From Campanula takesimana (lineage: Eukaryota; Streptophyta; Magnoliopsida; Asterales; Campanulaceae): a stretch of 64,000 nucleotides of DNA. Positions 55,373 through 64,000 of the stretch are shown here, piece after piece (position 1 is the stretch's first letter; every line of letters starts with the position of its first letter). The stretch is from assembly GCA_026119855.1 (NCBI GenBank), contig JAOWBW010000087.1, forward strand, positions 1,178,001 through 1,242,000, written 5' to 3'. A model generated the notes under the pieces. The model was not told the DNA's origin, did not search any database, and saw nothing but the letters and a program-made list of their open reading frames with translations. Position numbers and translations under genes: made by a program.

Positions 55373-56884
55373 CAAAAGTTGAACGCAAGGCATGCGAAAT
55401 GGGTTGAATTTCTACAATCTTTCACATTTTCTTCTAAATACAAATCTGGTGTTTCTAATGTGGTCGCTAGGCGTCATTGTTTACTTGTTACTCTTGATGC
55501 AAGATTGCTTGGTTTTGAGCAAATTAAGGAGTATTACAAATCTGATCCAGATTTTTCTCATGAGTTTGAGAGTCCTTCTAGCTTATTCACTATGCAAGAG
55601 GGCTATCTTTTCAAGGGGAATAGACTTTGTGTTCCTAAAAGTTCTATTCGTGAGTTACTTGTTCGTGAAGCACATGGTGGAGGACTTGCTGGACATTTTG
55701 GTGTGCAAAAGACATATGATATTCTTGGTGAGCATTTCTATTGGCCTAACATGCTTAAGCAAGTGCAAGAAGTGGTGTCAAGATGTGGTACGTGTCAAAA
55801 GTCCAAGAGTTTCTTTCATAAAGGCCTTTATACTCCATTACCCGTTCCAGATCAGCCTTGGAATGATGTTAGCATGGATTTTATTGTGGGGTTACCTCGA
55901 ACTCAAAGGGGCAAGGATGCTATCATGGTGGTGGTAGATCGTTTCTCAAAGATGAGTCACTTTGTTCCTTGTCACAAAACAGATGATGCATCTCATGTTG
56001 CTGATTTGTACTACAAGGAAATTGTTCGCTTGCATGGGATTCCAAAAACCATTGTTTCTGATAGGGATACTAAGTTCCTAAGTTACTTTTGGAAGACCCT
56101 ATGGCGTTTGGTTGGTACTAAGTTGCTGTTTAGTACTTCACATCATCCACAAACTGATGGGCAAACGGAAGTAACAAATCGTACTCTTGGGAGCTTATTA
56201 CGTGGTCTTGTGAGTAGAACTACAAAGGATTGGGATATCAAGCTTGCACATGCTGAATTTGCATACAATAGAACTCCTTCATCTACAACATGTCGTTCTC
56301 CATTTGAAGTTGTCTATGGTTTTAATCCTTATATGCCTATTGATTTGGTTCCTATACCAAAGAAAGAAATGGTGAGTTTTGAGGCAAATGAGAGACAAGC
56401 TGCATTCTTGAGGACTTGTGAGCAAGTTAAAGCTCAAATTGAGAAGGCAAATGCTAAGTACAAGGAAAAATCCAATAAGGGACGAAAGCAACATGTATTT
56501 CAGGTTGGTGATCTTGTCTGGCTTCATTTTCGCAAGGAAAGGTTTCCTTCAAAGAGGAAGAACAAGCTCATGCCTAGAGCTGATGGCCCTTTTCGTGTTT
56601 TGGAACGTTATGGTGATAGTGCTTACAAGTTGGAGCTCCCAAATGAGTTTGGGAATGTAAGTGCTACTTTCAATGTTGGTGATCTTTCTCCTTACTTGGA
56701 TGACGAAAATTTGAGGACAAATTCTTTAAAAGAAGAGGAGAATGATGCGGGACCAAGTATGGGAAATGGTGCTGATGAATTATTATTGAGCACTAAGTGT
56801 GTTGATAGTGCTTATGGGTTCAATCTAAGCCCAAATTTTGTTAATATGGTTGATTGGGCTGATTTGGGTGGTCCAAATTTTTGA
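55373..56884 (+). pseudogene. Gypsy integrase, ending inside the 3' LTR
   Basis: In frame with the upstream part after the single TAG. Residue numbers here count from 55379. The zinc finger has HGGGLAGHFG and CGTCQKSKS. The catalytic residues are Asp in MDFIVGLPR and Asp in VSDRDTKF, followed by the expected HHPQTDGQTEVTNR glutamate. After the core comes a GPF/Y-like region (RADGPFRVLERYGDSAYKLEL). The frame passes the LTR start at 56743 and stops at 56884, so the last 46 or so residues are LTR-encoded. No chromodomain was seen. Confidence 0.9.
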
Positions 56885-57519
56885 TCAGTTTTTTTGGTCC
56901 AAATTGTTTGGGTCATAACTCGATGGTTCTAGAACCTGCTTTGCTTTCCTTGGAGAGGCTTAAGGTTCAATGTGTGATCTTTCATATGACTATTCATGGA
57001 GCCATTTTGGATAAGGGAGAAGGGAGTTATGATAAAAACAAGTCTGCTGGTCTTCTACATCAGAATTTGCTAGATTCATTGAATACAACTTATTGTTGCA
57101 TTAGTTGTGTTTAGTGTTTCATTTTTCTTGCAAGTTCAGTTTTTTAGACTATAATAAATGGGTTCAACTTAGTGAATTCCAAAGTTGTAATCTTTTCTTT
57201 TCATATTTTGTAATGCCTATATAAAGGCTTAAAAATCTGATGTAAAAGGGTGATTGAGTGATTATATAAAATTTCCTTTGTGAGTTTGCGAACTTACTTC
57301 AATTCTTGCGAGAATTGTTCTTAAACCTTGCGAGGTGTAAACCCTTTTCTGCTCCTTGCGAGGACAGCCCCTAATCTTGCGAGATTAGTCTAGTTTTAGC
57401 CCTATTCCTTGCGAGGATTGTGAGTTAATTCATATCCATTTCTTCATTTTCTGTTCTTACAATATAAAAATCCCTAAACAAAAATAGTCCGCTGCAAAAG
57501 TACTCTAGTTTACGCGTCA
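56743..57519 (+). repeat. Gypsy 3' LTR (777 bp)
   Basis: Same length as the 5' LTR, with about eight substitutions by eye. All six hairpin loops at 57283-57417 are TGCG here. It ends TTACGCGTCA and is followed by CTAGG. Confidence 0.95.
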
Positions 57520-58158
57520 CTAGGATTGTTCTTCATAGAAATATGTGTTGATTCAAATACTTCATCTCTGTAATCTGTACTCAATCGAATCAAATATATA
57601 CTTCATTCAAAATCCAAGACTGACCATCTTGGTAAAGGACGTAGATCTTTTAACAGATCGAACATTTCCAAATCCTTGTGTCATTTACTTACTGCACTTT
57701 TCATTTCTGCAAATTTACTTTAAGTCTTGTTCATCTTGCTATTATTGTTCATATTAATCTTGTTTGTCTTTTAGTGTTTGATCTTTCAGATTTATGAACT
57801 ACTGTGAATTGTGTTTGTTTGTCTACCTCATTGCCTAAGCTAAAATCTGACTAACTTATCATTTGCCAAAAATCTCTAAGACACAAGGTTTTCAATCTCA
57901 ACCTACCTCACCTTCACCTACCGCAAACTATCTACCGCATCTGCCTACCGCATTGAACTTATCAAAAACAACTCAACTTGTTTTAACGAAAACTTCCGCT
58001 GTGCATTTTATACTTGACCGCGTTATATTTTATCTACCGCAAAATTCAAGTGTAAGCATAAAGGTTGAATTTTGAAAAAAAAGGTTGAAATTTTAAATAG
58101 GCTATTCACCCCTCCTCTAGCCTCTTTTCATATCATTGTTGTTACTCTGGGACCAACA
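57520..58158 (+). repeat. Outer copia 3' LTR, second part
   Basis: Starts with the second CTAGG and matches about 28731-29387, ending TCTGGGACCAACA at 58158. It has diverged slightly from the 5' LTR, for example in the run before CCTCTAGCC and in the missing CTACCGCAGACTA unit. Confidence 0.9.
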
Positions 58159-58533
58159 ACATACTTTTTATAATTTTATATCCATTCTACCCCACCACTC
58201 ATTCTCTCTCTTCATTTTTCACCACTCAATTTATTCAACCAACACTACTATTTACTCCACTCATTCTCTCTCTTCATTTTCTACCACACATTTTTCTTAT
58301 TTTATTCATTATTTTTAATTATTGTGCCCACCTCATAAGTATCAAGTGAGGTGGGACGAAGGGAGTAGATAGTAAGCAGGTTAGTTTGGTAGTTAAGATA
58401 GTTTGGTGGTTAAATCGGTGGTGTTGACCTAGTAGGTAGGTTACTCCGCAACCATCCGTACACGTACTATTGGATATTTTTGTCTTAATTGATCGCGTTA
58501 CCCTCTTTTTTTTCTTTTGGAAATAATAAAGTT

Positions 58534-58690
58534 ACAAAAAATATTTATAAAATGTGGATTACAAAATGAGGTGTCATAATTGTATTGGTGTTTTTAATTA
58601 GAGTGTGCCAGATCCACTATCAATATAGCCAATGAAATATTACCACCACATCTTGTATCCTTCATTTTGTAGCCATCTTTTGTAAGCCTA
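58534..58690 (-). mobile_element. MITE-like repeat (fuller copy of 11822-11945)
   Basis: The ends are inverted repeats (TTACAAAAAATATTTATAAAATGT at the left in part; the right end gives CTTACAAAAGATGGCTACAA on the other strand). The sequence matches 11822-11945 in opposite orientation. Non-coding. Confidence 0.6.
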
Positions 58691-58741
58691 TCATTGCCGT
58701 TTTTCTTTATTTGAACACTGACGAATTAAACTGTCTCAGCT

Positions 58742-59324
58742 AGACGTGTCCATTGCCGGTTAACCGGCGGTTAGCCGGTTATAACCGGCGGTTGAGAAGA
58801 CGCCGGAGGTCTAACCGTAACCGCCCCGGCTAACCGGCCCTAACGGTTAAGGTTAGGCGGTTAACCGGTTAAACCGTCTGCCTTTTTCATTTTTTTTTTT
58901 TTTTTTAAACTGAAAAATGTCAAAAAAGTGACTGAAATCTGAAAATTTAACTGGAAAAAGTCAAAAAACTGACTGGAAACTGGAAATTTAACAGAAAAAT
59001 GTCAAAAAACTGACTGGAAAGTGGAATTAACTGACTGAAAACTAACAAACTAACTGGAATTGTTTAAAAACTAACTGGAAATTCGAAATTTAGGTGTGTC
59101 AGCCGGTTCAACCGCCGGTTATAACCGCCGGTTTGACCGGTTACTCAACCGACGGTTATAACCGCCGGTTGGCCGGTTCCCCTAAACCTTAACCTTAACC
59201 GGACCGGCCATATACGGTTCACGTCCGAAACGGTTGGCCGGTTAGCCGGTTGGCCGGTTTTGACCGGTTTTGACCGGTTAGAAAACCGCCGGTTAGCCGG
59301 TTCCGGTTGATTTTTGGACACGTC
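58742..59324. mobile_element. hAT-type MITE dense in AACCGG/CCGGTT
   Basis: The termini GACGTGTCCA and TGGACACGTC lie between perfect 8-bp duplications TCTCAGCT (58734-58741 and 59325-59332). Both subterminal parts are packed with GGTTAACCGGCGGTTA-like words in both orientations. The centre (58910-59090) is a degenerate repeat of AACTGACTGGAAA. 583 bp, non-coding. Confidence 0.85.
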
Positions 59325-59339
59325 TCTCAGCTCATCCCC

Positions 59340-59853
59340 ACTCTCTCTCTCTTCAGTTTTCATACTCTCTACTTCAACAGTTGAATTTAAAAATAAGAAA
59401 AAACTCTTCATCCTTTCTTGTTCGTAGGCAGGAGCAATCGCCGGAGCTCTCACCGGAAGGTCGGAAATGCGCAAGGTTCAAGGATCTTTGCCTGTGCCGG
59501 TAAGGATAGAGGACAAACCCTAAAGTTAGTCAAGCAGGACAAGAAGACGGTCCCTAGCCGCCCTCAAAAGAGGATGAGAAAGCAATACAACGCCGATTCT
59601 TCACCTCCGCTATTAAATTCGGAAAGTAGAGCGGCCCAATTCATCAGAGAGAAGTAAGCAATATGAATGCATGGTTTTGTAGGTTAAGATTTGTCAGTTA
59701 ATTTGATGAATTGGTCCTGTACTTAAGCCCTAAAAAAATTACCCTTAAAACCAAGTTCCTGACGAGACCACACTCCTTATGAAAGCTTTTTGGATCTTAA
59801 GATTAGCTGGGCAAAAATATTGATACTCTTGAGTAAGAGATTAAAAGTCAAAC
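59340..59853 (+). promoter_or_regulatory. Possible 5' region of the kinase gene
   Basis: CT-rich leader-like sequence, a telo-box (AAACCCTAA at about 59515) and a GC-richer open stretch (59467-59657, containing SRPQKRMRKQYNADSSPPLL) that I do not recognise. It may hold an upstream exon or 5' UTR. A stop before 59854 prevents simple fusion to the kinase frame. Confidence 0.35.
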
Positions 59854-60887
59854 ATGTCTATCTCGTCCTCGTCTTCGACACGAAGATGCATGCGGTTTTC
59901 AATTAGTGAGATTAAAGCAGCCACAAATCAGTTTGATAGAAGCAAGATCCTTGGCCAAGGGGGAGAAGCCAAGGTGTATTTTGCTGAGATCTATATTGGC
60001 TTGAATAAAACTCCGGTTGCTGTGAAACACTTGGAAGACAACGCTAAAGAGTTTGAAAGGGAGATCTACACCTTATCCAAGATTCAACACTCTAACCTTG
60101 TCTCTCTAATTGGATACTGCGATGAATCCGGTCATAAGATCCTTGTTTATGAATACATGGCCAGAGGATGCCTATCTGATTATTTGAAAATGAACAGTTT
60201 TATTTCTTTGTCTTGGCTGCAACGACTCAACATCTGCCTTGATGTTGCACGTGGGTTGCAACACCTTCATACCGTGACCCATGAATTTCCCAAAGGAATA
60301 ATACATCGTGATGTTAAGCCGGGGAATATTCTGGTGGGTGAAAATTGGGCTGCTAAGCTTTCTGACTTTGGGATGTTTAAGCTATCCAATGCTGGCCAAG
60401 ACAAATCCTTGATGATTGCTAGTCTAAAAGGCACGAGCGGGTATTTTGCGCCTGAATATATTGATAATGGTTGCATAACAAGGAAAATTGATGTTTATTC
60501 CTTCGGTGTTGTGCTATTCCAAGTGTTATACCGGAAAATGCCTTGGGATCGGGGGGATGAGAGCTACTATGCTCGTGAAGAAGAGGATTTAGGATATTGG
60601 GCACAACAAAACGTTGACGCTCAGATCCAAGGGGAGATTTTGGGAGATTCCTTAACCATATTTACCAATATTATACGGAGAAGCTTGCAAGCGAACCCAG
60701 ACAGACGACCTACCATGGATAACGTGGTTCTTGATCTACAAGAAGCGCTAGAATGGCAAGAAACCGGCAGACGGCCTACTGTGGATGGTGAGGTGGCGTA
60801 TCTACGAATGGCACTAGAATGCCAAGAATCTGAAAACCTAACAAATCAACTCGAGAGGTTTGATGGGTTTCATCATAAGTCTCCCAG
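59854..60887 (+). CDS. FERONIA-like (CrRLK1L-type) protein kinase domain exon
   Basis: 344 codons from ATG 59854 (AACATGTCT context). The frame has an N-terminal FSISEIKAATNQFD block, a glycine loop GQGGEAKVY at about residue 33, catalytic Lys in VAVKHLED, HRDVKPGNIL, DFG in LSDFGMFKL, and GTSGYFAPEY. These are all residues of an active RD-type serine/threonine kinase. There is no signal peptide, ectodomain or transmembrane segment, so the product would be cytoplasmic. The C-lobe end is duplicated (RRPTMDNVVLDLQEALEWQE, then RRPTVDGEVAYLRMALECQE). A good donor AG/GTACGTG at 60887/60888 (phase 2) makes a further exon likely. Reading through gives a hydrophobic tail ending at 60969. The phase fits the CBS exon at 61916. 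Confidence 0.75.
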
Positions 60888-61915
60888 GTACGTGATCATT
60901 ATTTCACTTGCTAAGGACCACTTTCAATTAATTGTAATTTTCTTTCAAGCTTTAGATCGATCAAATTGAAACATGGAGCTTTTGTTAGGAATTTGGTACC
61001 CTTGCAGTAATAAAAAAATAATAAATAACAAGCAAGAATAACAGAAAAGCACATGATGATTTGGTGCTACAATGTGTTTATGGCTGTGAGCTGTCACTTG
61101 GCTTAAATATGAATACAAAACAAAACTCTTAAAAGGAAAACCTGATGTTCCACGAGTCAGTAAAAAGGCCAGCCCAAGAATTCTGTTCACGCATCTATCC
61201 CAGATAACCTGAGCTCGCACCATGCGCCCGCATTCTTCCCAGATGACCCATGCAGCTGTACTATGCGGCCGCATCACCTCGAATGCAGTTTTCCCCTTTT
61301 TTCTTCCACGTATCATGTTCCTCTAGCCCGGTTTTGGCTCCAATCCCAAGCTTCACCTTAGGAACGCTATGTGGAGTTTAGTCCCATTTTGTCATCTATC
61401 CTATTTTTGAATTCACTACCTTTCTACACATTTAGAAGCACAGATATGTTTTTATGTAGCTATCAAGTGAAGTGTGTGAAATTCGTAGGTGTGATGTTTT
61501 TCTTAAATTTGTAGCTTGATATTATGCCTTGTTCTTTTCTTATTTGTGGTGTCATTTTTGTAGCTTGATCGTGTTCTTCTCTAGCTTTTTGTTCATATGT
61601 TTTGTTAGGAGCCTTTTTTTGTTGTTTTATTCCTTTTGACTGCTAAAATATGTTCATGGCCCTGGATTTTTTTGAGTGCCTGCCCATTATGGTGTAGATG
61701 CTAAATCCTCAATATGAAACACTTAATACTTGACATCAACATAAACCTTTTATACCTGTAGCTGCTCAACAACCAGTTTACATATGAGCTCAACATTGTC
61801 AGAATATTGAAGAATAATAGGCTTTATCGATATAAGCATATATAGATACAGCATAAGTGTAGGCATATCTATATCTATATACATGCCACGTGACTAGATG
61901 AGATACTTTGAGCAG
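60888..61915 (+). other. Intergenic or intron sequence between kinase and CBS exons
   Basis: 1028 bp, AT-rich, with no paired repeat found. It starts GTACGT and ends TTTGAGCAG and could be spliced as one intron. No ATG-led exon encoding a CBSCBSPB N-terminus was found in it. Confidence 0.5.
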
Positions 61916-63572
61916 GGGACTAACTGAAGACCGTAGCGTGAAACAATTGTTGCTACGTAAAGCCCTGATAGTACCTGAAACTACAAGTATTCGTAAAGCT
62001 TGCAGCCAAATGGCTTCCCACATGACTGATGTTTTACTGTTAAGCGACTCAGTTGCCTTACTGTGTGGAATCTTAACATACAAGGTAATACTCACACTTG
62101 AGATGCATAAAGAATATGTTGTTTCGGTTTATTCAGAACTTGACTTACTTTGACTTGTCCTCTCTGATATTAAAGGATATAGCAACAAAAGTTATTGCCT
62201 GTGAGCTTAATCCCGAGAATACACCTGTTTCAAATGTCATGACAAGGAACCATGCCTTTGTACTTTCGGAAACTCTTGCTGTGGAAGCGCTCCAAATGAT
62301 GGTGCAAGGTTGTTACGAATGGGAAAGATCTGCTTATTAATTTTCAAAATGATCTCTCTAATCCTGCCGCTACATGGTGCAGGAAAATTCAGACACTTAC
62401 CCGTTGTAGAAAATGACGAGGTTATTGCATTGCTTAACATAGAAAATTGTTTATATGATGCTATTGCTCATATGGAAAAGGGAAATGCCATAACAGATGC
62501 TGATGAAGGTTTTGAGAAGCACTGGGAAAGTACATCTGTTGATGGTCAGTGATCGAAACGGAGGGACTATGTATTAGTGATGTGCTGAAATGTGTAGCAT
62601 ATCACTTGTATGTGCTTTTACTGTTTTCTCCTTGTGACATTAAATCCACCCAACTCTGTCTCTTATTGGTGTTCAGGTCCGGATACATTTATCGAAAAAC
62701 TCCAGGAGCAGATGTTCTGGCCCTCTTTGTCTACTATCATTACGGAGAATTCAAAGTAGGCAATACCCACTTTTATTTGTCCATTTTAAAATTTAAACTA
62801 TTCAGGTTAATTTGGTACTCTATTGTGTATTTTTTTTTCAGGGTTGTGACTGTTTCCCCATCCGACACAGTAGTAATGGCAGCAAAAAAGATGCTCGAGT
62901 CTCAGATAAGCTCAGTTGTTGTAACCGTTGACAACAAGTTGCTGGGAATTCTAACGTGAGTTTTACCTCTATTATATGTGTATTGCAAGTCTGTCTTCAT
63001 ATCTGTTTGTAAAGCCGTATATAAACTTGTAAATTCTTGTTATATTAGCTCCCAGGATTTATTGATGCGGGTGATATCACAAGATCTCCCCCTTGATTCA
63101 ACCCGCGTAGAGAAGGTATTTGCCTCATTTCTAATGGTATTTGTATTGGGGTCTTCCTCAATAGTAATTTCTGAATCTTGTCTCCTGGTGCAAAATCTTA
63201 ACTACAAACTATTCCTTTTACCAGTCTGATGAAATCATTAATGTTCATCAGCCGGTCTTTACACATTTCTTCTGGGACATATTTTATTTTCAATATGGCA
63301 TGATTGCTCAGATTTCATATACAGGTGATGACACCTAATCCAGAATGTGCGACAGTTGACACACCTATTATTGATGCCCTACATGCCATGCATGATGGGA
63401 ATTTCGTACACCTTCCTGTTGTTGATGAAGGTATAATTACCATCACAAGGAGATCAAAGTTTGTATGTTGGGCAATTCACATATATTTCTAATCTAGTGA
63501 ATGGTTGATGCAGATGGAATTGTAGTTGCTGTTGTTGATGTCTCTCATATAACTCATGCTGTTGTTGGCAAA
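61916..63572 (+). CDS. CBSCBSPB-family gene, eight exons, N-terminal exon missing
   Basis: Exons inferred from splice sites and family similarity: 61916-62084, 62176-62308, 62383-62544, 62677-62755, 62842-62955, 63049-63115, 63325-63430, 63514-63572. All phases agree. The 296 codons encode four CBS motifs (SVKQLLLRKALIVPETTSIR; VMTRNHAFVLSETLAVEALQ; then KFRHLPVVENDEVIALL; VVTVSPSDTVVMAAKKML; VMTPNPECATVDTPIIDALH). This is the two-Bateman-module layout of plant CBSCBSPB proteins, which bind adenosine nucleotides and normally end in a PB1 domain. The N-terminal exon is not visible; the first exon starts at the conserved GLT.. junction in phase 2. An Asp usually found after GILT is Tyr here. 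The frame is open to 63572. The PB1 domain lies beyond the window or is lost. Confidence 0.8.
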
Positions 63573-64000
63573 GTAAGTGGAGTCCTAATTGCTGTTGTTG
63601 ATGTCTTCATATAACTCGTCTAAGAGATAATGATATAACACTTAGACGAGTTCAGATAATACTTGTCTATGGCGAAAGGCGAAAGGCGAGAGGCGGGCGA
63701 GAAGTACCTATAAGAGGCGAGAGGCGGGTGGCAAAAGGCGAGCAATGCGGAAAAATAGAAAAAGTCAGAAATGTATATATATACACACACACATACGAAC
63801 ACACACATACATAAATATATACATAAATACATGCAACATGTAGGAACTAAATAACAACAATCTAACAACAAACAATATTTTTTCGTTGTTAATAATATTT
63901 TCTCACTTTAATAAGTTACAAACTGTTGAAAGAACTAAGCAAAAAGAACTAAATAACAACAATCCAACAACAAACATGCTGTATTGCAATGAAACTTAAA
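63573..64000 (+). other. Intron start with exon-like duplication and GGCGAAAGGCGAGA repeats
   Basis: Follows the donor AAA/GTAAGT. At 63588-63620 a partial copy of exon 8 (ATTGCTGTTGTTGATGTC then ATATAACTC) appears. AACTCGTCTAAG is mirrored by CTTAGACGAGTT (63614-63653). Positions 63670-63740 hold GGCGA(A/G)AGGCGAGAGGCGGG units, followed by an AT/AC-rich stretch. Confidence 0.55.

Larger units (their letters stand above)
51708..57519 (+). mobile_element. Ty3/gypsy retrotransposon inserted in the copia 3' LTR
   Basis: LTRs of exactly 777 bp (51708-52484 and 56743-57519) start TGATGCGGG and end TTACGCGTCA. The 5-bp duplication CTAGG is perfect at 51703-51707 and 57520-57524. Order: LTR, primer site, gag-protease-RT-RNase H, integrase, LTR. 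About eight LTR differences by eye (around 1%). The element is 5812 bp. Gag and RT resemble CRM/Reina-type chromoviruses, but no chromodomain was recognised. Lesions listed under the coding features make it non-autonomous. Confidence 0.95.
27735..58158 (+). mobile_element. Outer Ty1/copia retrotransposon (Sirevirus-like), with nested insertions
   Basis: The LTRs begin TGTTGGGTATGC and end GGGACCAACA (6-bp inverted termini). Flanks GCATA and ACATA give a 5-bp duplication with one mismatch. In order the element carries the LTR, an initiator-Met tRNA primer site, gag, protease-integrase-RT-RNase H, an env-like remnant, a polypurine tract and the LTR. The gag is split by a hAT element (29743-43921) and the right LTR by a gypsy element (51708-57519). 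Without insertions it would be about 10.4 kb. Two zinc knuckles in gag and an extra ORF after pol suggest the Sirevirus lineage. Multiple stops and a mutated RT make it inactive. Confidence 0.9.
27658..58365. mobile_element. Stowaway MITE split by the outer copia element
   Basis: The left part (27658-27734) begins CTCTTCCGTCCCAGCTCAC. The right part (58159-58365) ends ATCAAGTGAGGTGGGACGAA then GGGAG, followed by TA. The two parts are the ends of one MITE into which the 30.4 kb copia nest inserted. The left part has its first 45 bp duplicated (CCCAGCTCACTTGACACTT twice). Confidence 0.75.

Noticed and set aside
59418..59657. 79-codon frame upstream of the kinase
   Set aside because: No ATG start and a stop before the kinase. 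Sequence not recognised, so listed only as a possible leader region.
60888..60969. Kinase frame ending at its own TGA at 60969
   Set aside because: The last 27 codons are hydrophobic and unlike the family, and a consensus donor precedes them. Kept only as the alternative transcript end.

Overview
The window is nuclear DNA of a flowering plant, most likely a eudicot. The evidence is spliced genes with GT-AG introns, a CBSCBSPB-type gene, a FERONIA-like kinase domain, Ty1/copia and Ty3/gypsy LTR retrotransposons, many Stowaway MITEs with the CTCCCTCCGTCCC terminus, and hAT, Mutator, CACTA and Helitron relics. The species cannot be named from the sequence alone. Most of the window is transposon DNA, much of it inserted inside other transposons.

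Layout. Positions 1-8473 hold CACTA-like and hairpin MITE-like repeats and a decayed En/Spm-type transposase gene that ends in a large inverted duplication. Positions 8474-11820 are a 3' LTR plus internal part of a non-autonomous LTR element on the minus strand. Positions 12123-13889 are a 1.48 kb Mutator-like element with a 9-bp target duplication, followed by Stowaway copies, and they abut the 5' end of a small host gene. That gene has two exons (14056-14514 and 21940-22104) separated by a 7.4 kb intron. It encodes a predicted 207-residue protein with a signal peptide and a C-terminal KNEL. The intron holds a four-level transposon nest, including a Pack-MULE candidate, and several further MITEs. 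Positions 22.1-27.6 kb contain MITEs, a minisatellite-filled Helitron-like element and AT-rich DNA.

Positions 27658-58365 are one Russian doll. A Stowaway MITE is split by a 30.4 kb copia element (Sirevirus-like, 1.65 kb LTRs). The gag of that element is split by a hAT element (29743-43921, perfect 8-bp target duplication). The hAT element is split by a second Sirevirus-like copia on the minus strand, with an env-like ORF and a truncated 5' LTR. The right LTR of the first copia is split by a 5.8 kb gypsy element (51708-57519, 777-bp LTRs, TSD CTAGG). LTR divergence judged by eye agrees with the nesting order: the outer copia is the oldest and the inner copia the youngest. All three elements carry inactivating lesions. 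Two of them have lost the first catalytic aspartate of reverse transcriptase.

Positions 58.5-59.3 kb contain MITEs. From 59854 to 63572 a FERONIA-like kinase exon is followed by eight exons of a CBSCBSPB gene that lacks its N-terminal exon. The splice phases match, so the two may form a kinase-CBS chimeric gene. The window ends before any PB1 domain. The strongest items for follow-up are this candidate fusion, the KNEL protein gene, and an array of six short hairpins with an almost invariant TGCG loop in the gypsy RNA leader.
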